Of a stretch of 32,490 nt of DNA, positions 22,264-29,684 are shown piece after piece; position 1 is the stretch's first letter; each line of letters begins with the position of its first letter. Origin of the DNA: Candidatus Pacearchaeota archaeon (lineage in GTDB: Archaea; Nanobdellota; Nanobdellia; Pacearchaeales; GW2011-AR1). The stretch is taken from the NCBI GenBank assembly GCA_018303945.1, contig JAGVXD010000009.1:1-32490 (forward strand). Direction: 5' to 3'. The notes under the pieces were generated by a model, which saw nothing but the letters and a program-made list of their open reading frames with translations, made no database searches and had not been told where the DNA came from. The translations under genes were made by a program, and so were the position numbers.

Positions 22264-22343
22264 ATAGAGAACTGCGTAGGTTGTAGCTAACTTTGTACGC
22301 ATTCATCAAGAACACAAGGTTCTTGAGGTCTCTGTAATTGAAC
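22264..22343 (+). repeat. Modular palindromic element, copy C, lacking module 2 (in 302-bp gap 22186-22487)
   Basis: Module 1 only: AGAGA (22266-22270) with TCTCT (22329-22333), stem ACTGCGTA/TACGCAtT and hairpin CAAGAAC-acaag-GTTCTTG (22307-22325), whose loop differs from copies A and B while the stem is kept. After GGTCTCTGT the sequence goes straight to AATTGAACA, which in copy A lies after the second hairpin. The element therefore appears to have lost, or never gained, that module as a unit. Confidence 0.8.
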
Positions 22344-22348
22344 AAAAT

Positions 22349-22428
22349 AGTATGTCTTTCCTATGACTTCAAGAACTCCGAACTAAAGCTGGGAGCGTGT
22401 AAGGAGTTCTTGACAAGCTCATAAGGAT
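22349..22428 (+). repeat. Hairpin repeat family 2-like element, copy 4
   Basis: TATGTCTTTCCTATGACTTC resembles family 2 (8541, 29146). The 10-bp stem CAAGAACTCC (22370-22379) with GGAGTTCTTG (22403-22412) stands inside a looser outer stem, CCTATGA with TCATAAGG (22360-22426). It directly follows copy C of the modular element. Confidence 0.6.
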
Positions 22429-22487
22429 TTTAAGAACTAAAGAATTTAAAATGTTATTATTCTTCTCTAGAAGAACTATTAATTTAT

Positions 22488-22754
22488 TTACACAAATTCA
22501 CCTGAATCCAGACTTTTTCTTAATTTTTCTAATCTTTCTCTGTATGATTGAACCAATTTATCATCTTCTATTCCTAAAATCTTGATTTTAATTTCTAATG
22601 CTGCTAATAAGCTTTTATCTATTTCTTTAAAGTGATATCTTCCTCTATCAGTATTATTTTCTTTAATGTCTACTTCAATTTTTTCAAAATGTTCTTCTAT
22701 TTGCTTTTTTAAACTTTCAATCCCTTTTTCTGCTTTTTTAATTCTTTTAACCAT
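22488..22754 (-). CDS. Small helical partner of the nucleotidyltransferase
   Basis: 88 residues, strongly helical and charged, with heptads from about residue 5 to 35 and again from 40 to 82; no membrane segment. It starts inside the end of the nucleotidyltransferase gene (46-nt overlap, different frame), so the two are translationally coupled like a toxin-antitoxin pair. I do not see the R-x4-6-H motif of HEPN toxins, so calling it HepT would be unjustified. Family not recognised. Confidence 0.6.
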   Translation of the reverse strand: MVKRIKKAEKGIESLKKQIEEHFEKIEVDIKENNTDRGRYHFKEIDKSLLAALEIKIKILGIEDDKLVQSYRERLEKLRKSLDSGEFV

Positions 22755-23479
22755 TTTTTAGACAATTCAATTGCGTTTATTAATTCATTGGGAGAAAGAT
22801 TATTTAATTCTTTCTCATTTCTTTTTATTCTAAGATAAGCTGTATAAGCTTTATCTCCAATTGATTCTAAAAAATCTTTTTTAGAATAGCTCTTTTTAGA
22901 AAGAAGGCACTTCATAAGATATAATTCTCTTAATCTCAAGACAACAGAATAAACAACCCCATCAGGGAGATTTAAATTATTATCTATGCACATGTTTATA
23001 GAATCTTGATTTATTTTAAAAACTCCTGCAATCTCCGAGAGGTTTTTTTTAATATTGAAATTGTGCTTTTTGATTTTATATTTTTCAATTAATTCTTTAT
23101 TTAAAATAACTTTCATTTCTTTTAAAAGGCTTAGATAATTCAGGTTATTCGGTAAGTTTTTTGAAAAAGAACTTTCTGAGACTAGGAGGATCTCATAATT
23201 ATTATAATTGACAAGTTTATTTGTATTTTGTGTGATAATCAAGATATCTATATCGCTATTAAAGTTAAAATCTCCTCTTGCATAACTACCATAAAGATAA
23301 ATGCCCCTTACTTCTTCATTTAGATCATGCTCGAATAAGCAACTTATAATATCTTGAAGAATTTTCTCTTTTGATGGTTCGAAAAGAGTTACAACTACTT
23401 GTTTGTTTAACCAGCTTCTAGGTAATAAAACTCCTGCCGAAGTTCCAACTTCCCTAGTTTGTTTTGTTATAGTTTCCAT
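22709..23479 (-). CDS. MNT-type nucleotidyltransferase with N-terminal AbrB/DUF2080-like segment
   Basis: 256 residues. Residues 5-35 (EVGTSAGVLLPRSWLNKQVV) resemble the short SpoVT-AbrB/DUF2080 DNA-binding module. Residues 40-85 hold the polymerase-beta superfamily core GSYARG (64-69) and SDID (75-78), the metal-binding signature of minimal nucleotidyltransferases. The rest is Lys/Asn-rich and helical. MNT proteins often act as antitoxins that AMPylate a HEPN toxin; here the DNA-binding head and the coupled 88-residue partner suggest a self-regulated module. Composition is more AT-rich than neighbours, consistent with transfer. TATA-like sequence about 25 nt upstream supports the start. Confidence 0.8.
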   Translation of the reverse strand: METITKQTREVGTSAGVLLPRSWLNKQVVVTLFEPSKEKILQDIISCLFEHDLNEEVRGIYLYGSYARGDFNFNSDIDILIITQNTNKLVNYNNYEILLVSESSFSKNLPNNLNYLSLLKEMKVILNKELIEKYKIKKHNFNIKKNLSEIAGVFKINQDSINMCIDNNLNLPDGVVYSVVLRLRELYLMKCLLSKKSYSKKDFLESIGDKAYTAYLRIKRNEKELNNLSPNELINAIELSKKWLKELKKQKKGLKV

Positions 23480-23698
23480 ATCTATTATAATATATTATAA
23501 TGTTTAACTATTTAAACATTTTGATTACAAGCACAGTATATTTTATTCCGAAATAATTTCTAAAGCCATTTGTAAAATTGAGAAAGAAACTTTAAATTCA
23601 TAGATTTCAAATATAGCCGAAGTTTGGAAGATATGCCATCATTCAAGATAATAAAATGAGAAGAGCATAATTATGGAGAATTCTTTGTATCCGTAACT

Positions 23699-23971
23699 TT
23701 AACCGAAAGCTCTGCGGTAATCTTCAATTGTGACTGAAGATACATGGGGGATTGCTGAAAGCTTTGATTCTACAATGTCTGTTCCTTTTTCTTCCGGCAT
23801 GTCTGTTTTCATCACAAGAGCCTTAAGACCGAACGCTATGGGTCTTTCTTCAAAAGAGATGTTTTTAGCCCCTTCCAGGGAGAGAGATTTCTGTGCTTCA
23901 TCGCTTATAAGAGAAAGATCCGCTTCCGGGGAATCAGGCATAATCTTGACAATTATTACTACAGTAGCCAT
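23699..23971 (-). CDS. Translation elongation factor 1-beta (aEF1B)
   Basis: 90-residue guanine nucleotide exchange factor for aEF1A, which swaps GDP for GTP after each round of aminoacyl-tRNA delivery. The family pattern is complete: VVIIVKIMPDSPEADL at the start, FEERPIAFGLKALVM in the middle and VESKLSAIPHVSSVTIEDYR at the end, an alpha-beta sandwich of normal length. The start is the Met at 23971, not the upstream Met at 24106, because a TATATA box (about 23990-23998) lies 23-27 nt upstream and homologues start here. Single gene in a gene-poor stretch. Confidence 0.92.
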   Translation of the reverse strand: MATVVIIVKIMPDSPEADLSLISDEAQKSLSLEGAKNISFEERPIAFGLKALVMKTDMPEEKGTDIVESKLSAIPHVSSVTIEDYRRAFG

Positions 23972-24019
23972 ATATTGGAGTGGAAAATAAGGTATATAAA
24001 ACTCACGTTTGATTTTTAG

Positions 24020-24137
24020 ACTTCGAGAATCCCGATATTCATAAAACCTCCTCGCTTTAGCAGGGAGATATATTTGATTCTCGATAGTGCTCAAGAACTC
24101 AAGCACACCCTATACTTTAGTGTAGCGTTCTTGACAT
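24020..24137 (+). repeat. Two long hairpins (in 348-bp gap 23972-24319)
   Basis: First: TCGAGAATC (24023-24031) with GATTCTCGA (24076-24084), enclosing CTCC-GC-ttta-GC-GGAG. Second: TCAAGAAC (24091-24098) with GTTCTTGA (24127-24134). The CAAGAAC/GTTCTTG arm matches that of the modular element, and module 2 (24184) follows, so the whole may be a diverged copy. The gap also holds the terminator at 24253. Confidence 0.65.
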
Positions 24138-24183
24138 GTCCAGAAATAATTCCCGGTAAATTCAATATATCTTACAGAATTAT

Positions 24184-24232
24184 AGATAACTGCCTATTAT
24201 TGTCATCTAAGAAATGCAGTTATCCATATCAA
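24184..24232 (+). repeat. Isolated module 2 of the modular element (copy D)
   Basis: GATAACTGC (24185-24193) pairs with GCAGTTATC (24216-24224). The right arm and flank AATGCAGTTATCCATATC agree with copy B at 12091-12108 except at the first base or two, while the loop is unrelated. No typical module 1 stands directly before it. Confidence 0.7.
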
Positions 24233-24252
24233 TATTAAAGTCATGTCTATAA

Positions 24253-24279
24253 TAAAAAAGCTCCTGACCTTATAGGAGC
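24253..24279 (-). terminator. Hairpin plus T-run terminator for the 24320-24460 gene
   Basis: On the minus strand GCTCCT-ataaggtc-AGGAGC is followed by TTTTTT, the form of a factor-independent terminator. It lies about 40 nt after the stop of the small membrane peptide gene. Confidence 0.7.
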
Positions 24280-24319
24280 AGATTATAATTTAAAACAAAA
24301 ATAAATGAAGGCCTTATCC

Positions 24320-24460
24320 TTACTTGGCTGCAAGTGCGCCAATAGCTCCAATGATAGCTATAATTCCTCCGATGACAGGTAAAAATGCATCAGGATACCA
24401 TTGACCGATACCTGCGATTATTCCTCCAACGAGTGCTACCCATCCACCCCAGTTTGCCAT
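24320..24460 (-). CDS. 46-residue glycine-rich membrane peptide
   Basis: Begins MANWGGWVALVGGIIAGIGQ and has two short Gly/Ala/Ile-rich hydrophobic stretches separated by WYPDAFLP, ending GALAAK. Expression signals are the strongest in the window: a TATA-like GTTTATATAT (24509-24519), a consensus Shine-Dalgarno GGAGGTCAC 5 nt before the ATG, and a hairpin/T-run terminator. Unlike most genes here it has a leader of roughly 28 nt. The composition resembles membrane-active peptides and small two-helix structural proteins; function unknown. It was identified from the sequence because it is very short. Confidence 0.7.
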   Translation of the reverse strand: MANWGGWVALVGGIIAGIGQWYPDAFLPVIGGIIAIIGAIGALAAK

Positions 24461-24508
24461 ATTTTGTGACCTCCTTTCATCCCTTTAATGATTTTACCTA
24501 GATATTTA

Positions 24509-24519
24509 GATATATAAAC
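24509..24519 (-). promoter_or_regulatory. TATA box for the 46-residue membrane peptide gene
   Basis: GTTTATATAT on the minus strand, centred about 54 nt before the ATG, leaves a leader carrying AAAGGAGGTCAC. This is the only strong Shine-Dalgarno leader promoter I see in the window. Confidence 0.6.
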
Positions 24520-24687
24520 CTTTTTAGGCAGGGTGAAGGATTTTTACAGGAAATTCATTTTATGGAGAATTCACATATTGGAGAACGGATTAAGTTTTTA
24601 CCGGAAAGGAAGGCAGAATAAAATATAACTTTTCTTCTGATGAGCAATCATAGCAATTCTTTTAAAGGGTAAGCACATAAAAAAGTA

Positions 24688-25623
24688 ATGGATAGTTATT
24701 CGCGTCTTGTCGAGAGAATTGCTCAATCTGCTGGAGTTTCTTCTGATGATATAGAGAGAAAGGTTGAAGCCAAAAGAGCCAAATTATCGGGATTGGTTTC
24801 TAAGGAAGGGGCAGCTCAAATTGTGGGAGCTGAATTAGGAGTTAATCTTGAGAAAGAAAGACTGAAAATAGCCGAATTGCTTCCTTCCATGAAGAGAGCG
24901 CACGTATGCGGAAAGATTGTGCGCCTTTTTCCAGTCAGGTCATATTCTAAAAATGGGAGGGAGGGAAAGGTAGCGAATTTTGTTTTAGCAGATGACAGTG
25001 GAAACATACGCGTTGTTCTCTGGGATGCTCACCACATTTCTCTTCTTGAGGCAGAGGAGTTTAAACAAGGAGATTCCGTAGAGATTTCAAATGCAATGAT
25101 GAGAAATGGAGAGCTTCATCTTTCCGCTTTTGGAGATTTGAAATCCAGCAATGAGAAGTTTGTCAATGCTGTGACTGAAACAGTATTTCATGAGAAAAGT
25201 CTAAAAGATGCGCAACCAGGACAGAAACTTCAATCCCGTGCTTTCATTGTACAGGTTTTTGAGCCAAGATATTTTGAAGTTTGTCCTCAATGCGGAAAAA
25301 AAGTTGTTGAACAGCAGTGCAATGCGCATGGAAAAGTAGAGCCACAACGCCGCGCATTGCTTAATTTAGTCATTGATGACGGAACTGGCTCATTAAGGAG
25401 TGTCATATTTGGAGAGCAAATACTAAAACTAGGGCTTAATCAGGAGGAGGTTTTTTCACTTGAGCTTTTCAATGAAAAAAAGAACTCTCTTTTAGGCGAT
25501 GAGAAAATCTTTTCCGGAAACATACGCACGAATTCTCTTTACAATACCACTGAATTTACTATAGAGTTAATTCAGGAAGTTGAGCCTGAGAAAATCCTGA
25601 ATGAGATGAATTCGCGTTTGTGA
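24688..25623 (+). CDS. rpa: Replication protein A (single-stranded DNA-binding), zinc-finger type
   Basis: 311 residues. An N-terminal helical segment (1-60) is followed by an OB-fold (about 68-150; KIVRLFPVRSYSKNGREG, then VVLWD). A second OB-fold (about 180-300) carries a zinc ribbon: C199, C202, C211 and H214 (CPQCGKKVVEQQCNAHG). This matches euryarchaeal RPA41-like proteins that coat single-stranded DNA during replication, repair and recombination. A TATA-like CTTTTAAAGG centred 25 nt upstream supports a leaderless start. RadA and a DHH nuclease follow on the same strand, a sensible functional group. Confidence 0.88.
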   Translation: MDSYSRLVERIAQSAGVSSDDIERKVEAKRAKLSGLVSKEGAAQIVGAELGVNLEKERLKIAELLPSMKRAHVCGKIVRLFPVRSYSKNGREGKVANFVLADDSGNIRVVLWDAHHISLLEAEEFKQGDSVEISNAMMRNGELHLSAFGDLKSSNEKFVNAVTETVFHEKSLKDAQPGQKLQSRAFIVQVFEPRYFEVCPQCGKKVVEQQCNAHGKVEPQRRALLNLVIDDGTGSLRSVIFGEQILKLGLNQEEVFSLELFNEKKNSLLGDEKIFSGNIRTNSLYNTTEFTIELIQEVEPEKILNEMNSRL

Positions 25624-25672
25624 TTTTTTGTGAGAGGCATATCTTTAAATTCAAGATTGTATTTTTTGAGGC

Positions 25673-26128
25673 ATGATGATGCGCACACATCTTGCTTTGG
25701 GAGCATTGGCAGGAGTTATTTTGCTACCTTATGTGACTCATAAGATATCTTTCATTCCAATTATATTATTAGCGAGTTTGCTTCCAGATATTGACAGTAT
25801 GCACTCTTATCTTGGAAAATACTGGATATTCAGGCCAATGCAATGGTTTGTCAAACACAGGGGGATGCTTCATAGCTTGACTTTTTGCTTATTAGTAAGC
25901 TTTATTTTTGCCGCTTTTTCCCCCTTTTTAGTCCTTCCTTTTTTCATAGGTTATGGTCTTCATTTATTCAGTGATAGTTTAACAATAGAAGGAATTCAGA
26001 TTTGGTGGCCTAAGGGGAGAGTAGCGCGGGGGAATATGCTTACAGGCGGGAGAGTTGAAAAAATACTTTTTATTGCAGTTTGTTTAGCTATCGCAATATT
26101 CATTTTAAGACTTTCCAGGTTAATCTAG
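25673..26128 (+). CDS. DUF457 (YdjM-like) membrane protein, putative metal-dependent hydrolase
   Basis: 151 residues with about four membrane helices. Conserved polar residues of the YdjM/DUF457 family are visible: THLALGALAG at the start, SLLPDIDSMHS, HRGMLHSL and GYGLHLFSDSL, whose His and Asp could bind a metal. The biochemical role of the family is not established; E. coli YdjM is LexA-regulated. A TATA-like CTTTAAAT centred 27 nt upstream points to the first of three consecutive ATG codons. It lies between RPA and RadA. Confidence 0.82.
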   Translation: MMMRTHLALGALAGVILLPYVTHKISFIPIILLASLLPDIDSMHSYLGKYWIFRPMQWFVKHRGMLHSLTFCLLVSFIFAAFSPFLVLPFFIGYGLHLFSDSLTIEGIQIWWPKGRVARGNMLTGGRVEKILFIAVCLAIAIFILRLSRLI

Positions 26129-26147
26129 CCTCTAGATTGCTATAATG

Positions 26148-26156
26148 TTTATAAAG
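26148..26156 (+). promoter_or_regulatory. TATA box for radA
   Basis: TTTATAAAG centred 25 nt before ATG 26177, so radA is probably transcribed separately and leaderless. Confidence 0.7.
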
Positions 26157-26176
26157 ACGGAGCTTTTTTATAAAAG

Positions 26177-27187
26177 ATGGCAAAAAACGATGATGAAAAA
26201 ACCTCAAAAAAGGATAAAGTTGATGAGGAAACCGAAAAAGATGCAACTTTAACTGACATTCCGGGAATAGGTCCTGGAATTGCAGCGAAGCTTGAAGCCG
26301 CAGGAATATATGATTTAATGGGGCTGGCAGTTATGTCTCCTTCAGCTTTATCTGAATTAGCAGGAGTAGGGGAGGCTGTAGCAAGAAAAGCAATTCAAGC
26401 CTCAAGAGGGATGATGAAACTTGGCTTTAGCGATGGCATAGAATTTGCAAAAAAAAGAGAAGATGTTTTATATATCACAACAGGTTCAAAGAATTTAAAT
26501 GGGCTTCTGGGAGGAAGAGGTATAGAAACTAAAGCTCTGACTGAAGCATATGGCGCCTTTGGCTCCGGAAAGAGCCAATTAGGATTTACTTTGGCTGTGA
26601 ATGCCCAACTGCCTAAGGAACAAGGGGGTGCAAACGGCAAAGCAGTAGTCATTGATACAGAAGGCACTTTCAGGCCAGAGAGAATAAGGCAGATTGCTGA
26701 AGGAATGGGTGCAAATCCTGAAAAAGTATTAAAGAATATTTTAGTTGCAAGGGCATTTAATTCAGACCACCAGATTCTTTTAATAGACAAAATAAATGAG
26801 CTGATTAAAGAAGGTGAACCCATTCGACTAGTTATTATAGATTCCTTAACGGCTCATTTTAGGGCAGAGTTTGCTGGAAGGGGACAGCTTGCTGACAGGC
26901 AGCAAAAACTTAATAGATATTTGCATAATCTTATGAAGATGGCTGAACAGCATAATCTTGCTGTTTATTTGACCAATCAAGTAATGGCTAATCCGGGAAT
27001 GATGTTCGGGGATCCAACTACTCCAATCGGGGGCAACATATTAGGACATGCAAGCACATTTAGAATGTATCTTAGACGCGGAAAACAAGGAAGTAGAGTT
27101 GCCAAGCTTATTGATTCTCCAAATTTGCCTGACAACGAGACTGTTTTTTTTGTCACGGAGAAGGGCGTAAAGGACGAAGAAGAGTAA
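26177..27187 (+). CDS. radA: RadA recombinase
   Basis: Archaeal RecA/Rad51 homologue that forms filaments on single-stranded DNA for strand exchange. 336 residues, normal length. A charged start is followed by a helix-hairpin-helix domain (about 24-75; [20 protein letters not shown]). The ATPase core has Walker [10 protein letters not shown] near 125-133, Walker B LVIIDSL near 219, and loop motifs including [19 protein letters not shown]. Usual RadA has GEFGSGKTQ; here Glu is Ala and Thr is Ser, the first a notable loss and the second mild. The C-terminus matches the family. Confidence 0.96.
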   Translation: MAKNDDEKTSKKDKVDEETEKDATLTDIPGIGPGIAAKLEAAGIYDLMGLAVMSPSALSELAGVGEAVARKAIQASRGMMKLGFSDGIEFAKKREDVLYITTGSKNLNGLLGGRGIETKALTEAYGAFGSGKSQLGFTLAVNAQLPKEQGGANGKAVVIDTEGTFRPERIRQIAEGMGANPEKVLKNILVARAFNSDHQILLIDKINELIKEGEPIRLVIIDSLTAHFRAEFAGRGQLADRQQKLNRYLHNLMKMAEQHNLAVYLTNQVMANPGMMFGDPTTPIGGNILGHASTFRMYLRRGKQGSRVAKLIDSPNLPDNETVFFVTEKGVKDEEE

Positions 27188-27250
27188 CCCAAATCTTTTT
27201 AAATGAACTTTGCGATTTATTAGCGCATTGAGAGAAAGATAATTTTTGTT

Positions 27251-28798
27251 ATGGAAAATTCAATTAATTCGATTAGCCTTAAAAAAAGCGATGGCAAGGC
27301 AGTTTCTATCATGGGAGTAGTAGACAGAGTAATGCAAACTTCCGGACCTACTTTATTTTCTGTAGGCGACGGCACAGGAACTCTTGTTCTAAAAGGATTT
27401 GAAGGGCCAGGAGTACGCGCCTATCCTATGATAAATGAAGGGGACGTTATAAGAGCCAGTGCAAGAATAAAAGAATTTCAGGGGAGCCTTGAAGGAGAGA
27501 TTAATAAGATACAAAAATTACAAGGAGATGAGGCGAAGAGAGTCAAATCAAGCATTGAATCTATAGAGAGAAAGAGTGCAGAGATTACTCCGCCGCAATT
27601 TTTAATTAAGAGTGGAATTCTGGATAAATTAAGAGATTCTTTCATAAAAGCGGCTGTAGAGATAAGATATGCAATAATAAAAAGCAGACCAATAATTGTC
27701 AGACATCACAACGACTGCGATGGATACAGCGCAGGATACTCTCTTGAAAGAGCAATATTGCCTTTAATCATTAAACAACATGGAGGAGGAAAAGCCCCCT
27801 GGGAGTTTTATACTCGTGCTCCCTGCGCCGCACCTTTTTATGAAATAGAGGACTCAATAAAAGACGCCGCACATTCTCTGGCTGATGCCGCAAAGTTCTC
27901 AAACAAGATGCCCTTAGTCGTAATAGTTGATAATGGTTCCGGCGCGGAAGATTTAATGGGAATTAAACAGGGTAAGATTCATGGGATGGACTTTATAGTT
28001 GTTGACCATCATTATTTTGAGAAAGATTTAATTTCACCTGAAGTTTTAGCTCATATCAATCCATTCTTAGTGGGGGAGGATGGAAGAACATTCTCGGCAG
28101 GAATGCTATGCAGTGAGCTTGCACGATTCATTAATCCAGAGTCTTCTGCAGTTTCTGAATATATTCCAGCACTAGCAGGATTTGCCGACAGAATTAATAA
28201 TCCTGATGCAATGAACGCTTATCTTAAGCTAGCCGAGAAGAAAGGATACAGCAAAGAGCTTTTGTATGACTTGGCAGCTTTAATAGATTTCATAAGCACC
28301 AAACTCCGTTTTATGGAGGCTCGCGAGTACATAGAAGTAACTTTTGGTGATCCAGTTGAAAAACAGAAGGCATTAGTAAATCTTATAGTCCCACATATAA
28401 GGATGCTTGAGAAGAGGGGAATAACTATAGCCCAGTCAGCGGTCAAACGTGAGAAAATAGGGGCGACAGTACTACAAGTTCTATCAATAGAAGATTCTTT
28501 TTCAAGGGGAGCTTATCCAAAACCTGGGAAGGTGGTAGGATTAATACATGATAACCTACAAGAGAAAGGAGAGAAAAATGTAGTAACTATAGGTTTGCTT
28601 AGCGACGCTATAACCATAAGAGCAACAGAAGAATCCAAATTTTCAGTCCATGATTTTCTTGCTTACTTACAAAATAATGTTCCGGAGACTTTTGCTGAAG
28701 GCGGAGGACATCATCAAGCCGGAGCTCTTAAGTTTGTACCATTAGAGCAGAAAAAAGTCATGGATGCATTGCGCTTGTTTTTATCCGGAAAGAAATAA
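27251..28798 (+). CDS. DHH-family nuclease with OB-fold (RecJ/GAN-like)
   Basis: 515 residues. An N-terminal OB-fold (about 17-93; VSIMGVVDRV, then LVLKGFEG) precedes the DHH core. The metal-binding motifs are intact: HHNDCDG with D155 and D157, VIVDNG with D227, DHH at 252-254 and FADRIN near 313. The DHHA1-type substrate domain ends with GGGHHQAGA near residue 485. Archaeal homologues are the GINS-associated nuclease and RecJ-like exonucleases acting on single-stranded DNA or RNA and joining the CMG replisome. The OB-fold at the N-terminus suggests single-strand binding. It lies after radA, about 60 nt away; its own promoter is less clear. Confidence 0.88.
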   Translation: MENSINSISLKKSDGKAVSIMGVVDRVMQTSGPTLFSVGDGTGTLVLKGFEGPGVRAYPMINEGDVIRASARIKEFQGSLEGEINKIQKLQGDEAKRVKSSIESIERKSAEITPPQFLIKSGILDKLRDSFIKAAVEIRYAIIKSRPIIVRHHNDCDGYSAGYSLERAILPLIIKQHGGGKAPWEFYTRAPCAAPFYEIEDSIKDAAHSLADAAKFSNKMPLVVIVDNGSGAEDLMGIKQGKIHGMDFIVVDHHYFEKDLISPEVLAHINPFLVGEDGRTFSAGMLCSELARFINPESSAVSEYIPALAGFADRINNPDAMNAYLKLAEKKGYSKELLYDLAALIDFISTKLRFMEAREYIEVTFGDPVEKQKALVNLIVPHIRMLEKRGITIAQSAVKREKIGATVLQVLSIEDSFSRGAYPKPGKVVGLIHDNLQEKGEKNVVTIGLLSDAITIRATEESKFSVHDFLAYLQNNVPETFAEGGGHHQAGALKFVPLEQKKVMDALRLFLSGKK

Positions 28799-28800
28799 TC

Positions 28801-29121
28801 CTAAGGAAGCTTGTTCTTTTTCTTTAATTCATGGTATATTCTGCGCATTCTTGGGAAAGGCGGAGGAGAGCTTTCTACATAAGGTATTTCTGCCTCTTCA
28901 GACAATCTTCTTCTTTCATTGCGGGAAGAGTTAAGATAGCGATTGACAAATATTAGCTCTTCAATACTTAATGGAGGTATTCCTCTCTGCTCGCCGTCTT
29001 TAATCTCTTCAGTGTAGGATTTTATCCCTATTTTTGTTTCATTATAAGTTCTTTCCAATGTTCCACAACCGGAGCTTAAAACTAGTGAAGCAATAATAAC
29101 TAAGTTCTTTACTTTTGACAT
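28801..29121 (-). CDS. Small lipoprotein, unknown function
   Basis: 106 residues from the Met at 29121: MSKVKNLVIIASLVLSSGC is a lipoprotein signal with lipobox LSSGC. The following 85 residues are hydrophilic and rich in Glu, Arg and Pro (SSPPPFPRMRRIYHELKKKN). It would be anchored outside the membrane. An in-frame Met further upstream (29190) lies inside the repeat element 29146-29233 and is unlikely. Its stop is 2 nt from the stop of the convergent DHH gene. No family recognised; a membrane-tethered accessory role is only a guess. Confidence 0.65.
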   Translation of the reverse strand: MSKVKNLVIIASLVLSSGCGTLERTYNETKIGIKSYTEEIKDGEQRGIPPLSIEELIFVNRYLNSSRNERRRLSEEAEIPYVESSPPPFPRMRRIYHELKKKNKLP

Positions 29122-29145
29122 TTTTTTATTTATTAAATAGCAATT

Positions 29146-29233
29146 ATAATGAAAGACATAAATCTTTCCCTTGACTTCAAGAATTTCCAATTCTTGACAG
29201 GTGTCAGAAACATAGTTTCTGAAGTCGTCAAGG
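29146..29233 (+). repeat. Hairpin repeat family 2, copy 2, three-way junction
   Basis: GAAAGA/TCTTTC hairpin (29151-29168), then a junction closed by CCTTGAC (29169-29175) with GTCAAGG (29227-29233). Inside are two perfect 8-bp hairpins: CAAGAATT-tcc-AATTCTTG (29178-29196) and TCAGAAAC-ata-GTTTCTGA (29204-29222). The first 52 nt match 8542-8593 with about three changes. It is the most completely folded copy. Confidence 0.85.
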
Positions 29234-29311
29234 CATAACTTTTCAATTTATTATGTCTCTGAATATATAAAAAAATATGAAGTAGAATATATCTTTTTCA
29301 GAATCTAAATA

Positions 29312-29390
29312 TATAGTGAAAGACATAAGTCTTTCTCTTGATAGCCAACGACTAACTGTTCAATTATTAAAGTCCTTGACTATAGCAAGG
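29312..29390 (+). repeat. Hairpin repeat family 2, copy 3
   Basis: Bases 29313-29341 are identical to 8542-8570, including GAAAGAC-ataa-GTCTTTC (29318-29335). After the identical part the sequence changes and CTTGATAG may pair with CTAT-ag-CAAG near 29380. It lies about 80 nt from copy 2, in the gap before a small membrane protein gene. Confidence 0.75.
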
Positions 29391-29397
29391 TTTAATA

Positions 29398-29658
29398 ATG
29401 CCAAATTATCATTATTTTTATCACTTTCACCTTCACTATCATGGTCAGCGCACTCGATCCCAAAGACAGCGCGCTGACACTTTGTTTAATAAGATTCGTA
29501 TGACAAGACTAAAATTGGGAATGAACTTCACAGTATTTGCATTGTTTTTCGGGGTTGCAGTTATAGAATCTATACAGACTAGAAGCTGGCTGAAAGTTGT
29601 ATTTTGGCTAGCCATATCATTAGTCTTTCTTTTTGCCGACAATATTAAGAAGAAATAA
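29398..29658 (+). CDS. Small two-helix membrane protein with His/Tyr-rich N-terminus
   Basis: 86 residues. The first 15 are almost only His, Tyr and Phe (MPNYHYFYHFHLHYHG), followed by a Gln/Arg-rich stretch and two membrane helices (about 40-56 and 63-80) ending NIKKK. The His/Tyr part could bind metal, but the Gln/Arg stretch is encoded over an 8-bp inverted repeat (GTCAGCGC/GCGCTGAC, 29444-29478), so this region may be non-coding with translation from ATG 29500 (52 residues). I cannot decide; the two helices are the reliable part. Confidence 0.45.
   Translation: MPNYHYFYHFHLHYHGQRTRSQRQRADTLFNKIRMTRLKLGMNFTVFALFFGVAVIESIQTRSWLKVVFWLAISLVFLFADNIKKK
29444..29478 (+). repeat. GC-rich inverted repeat
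   Basis: GTCAGCGC (29444-29451) with GCGCTGAC (29471-29478), a perfect 8-bp stem with a 19-nt loop, unusually G+C-rich for this region. It lies in the 5' half of the 29398 gene or in the leader of the 29500 alternative. Confidence 0.65.
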
Positions 29659-29684
29659 TATTTATCTTGAGAGATGTGGGGAGA

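Noticed and set aside
22488-22754. HepT (HEPN) toxin assignment for the small partner gene
   Set aside because: The RNase motif R-x4-6-H of HEPN proteins is not visible, so only a helical partner is claimed.
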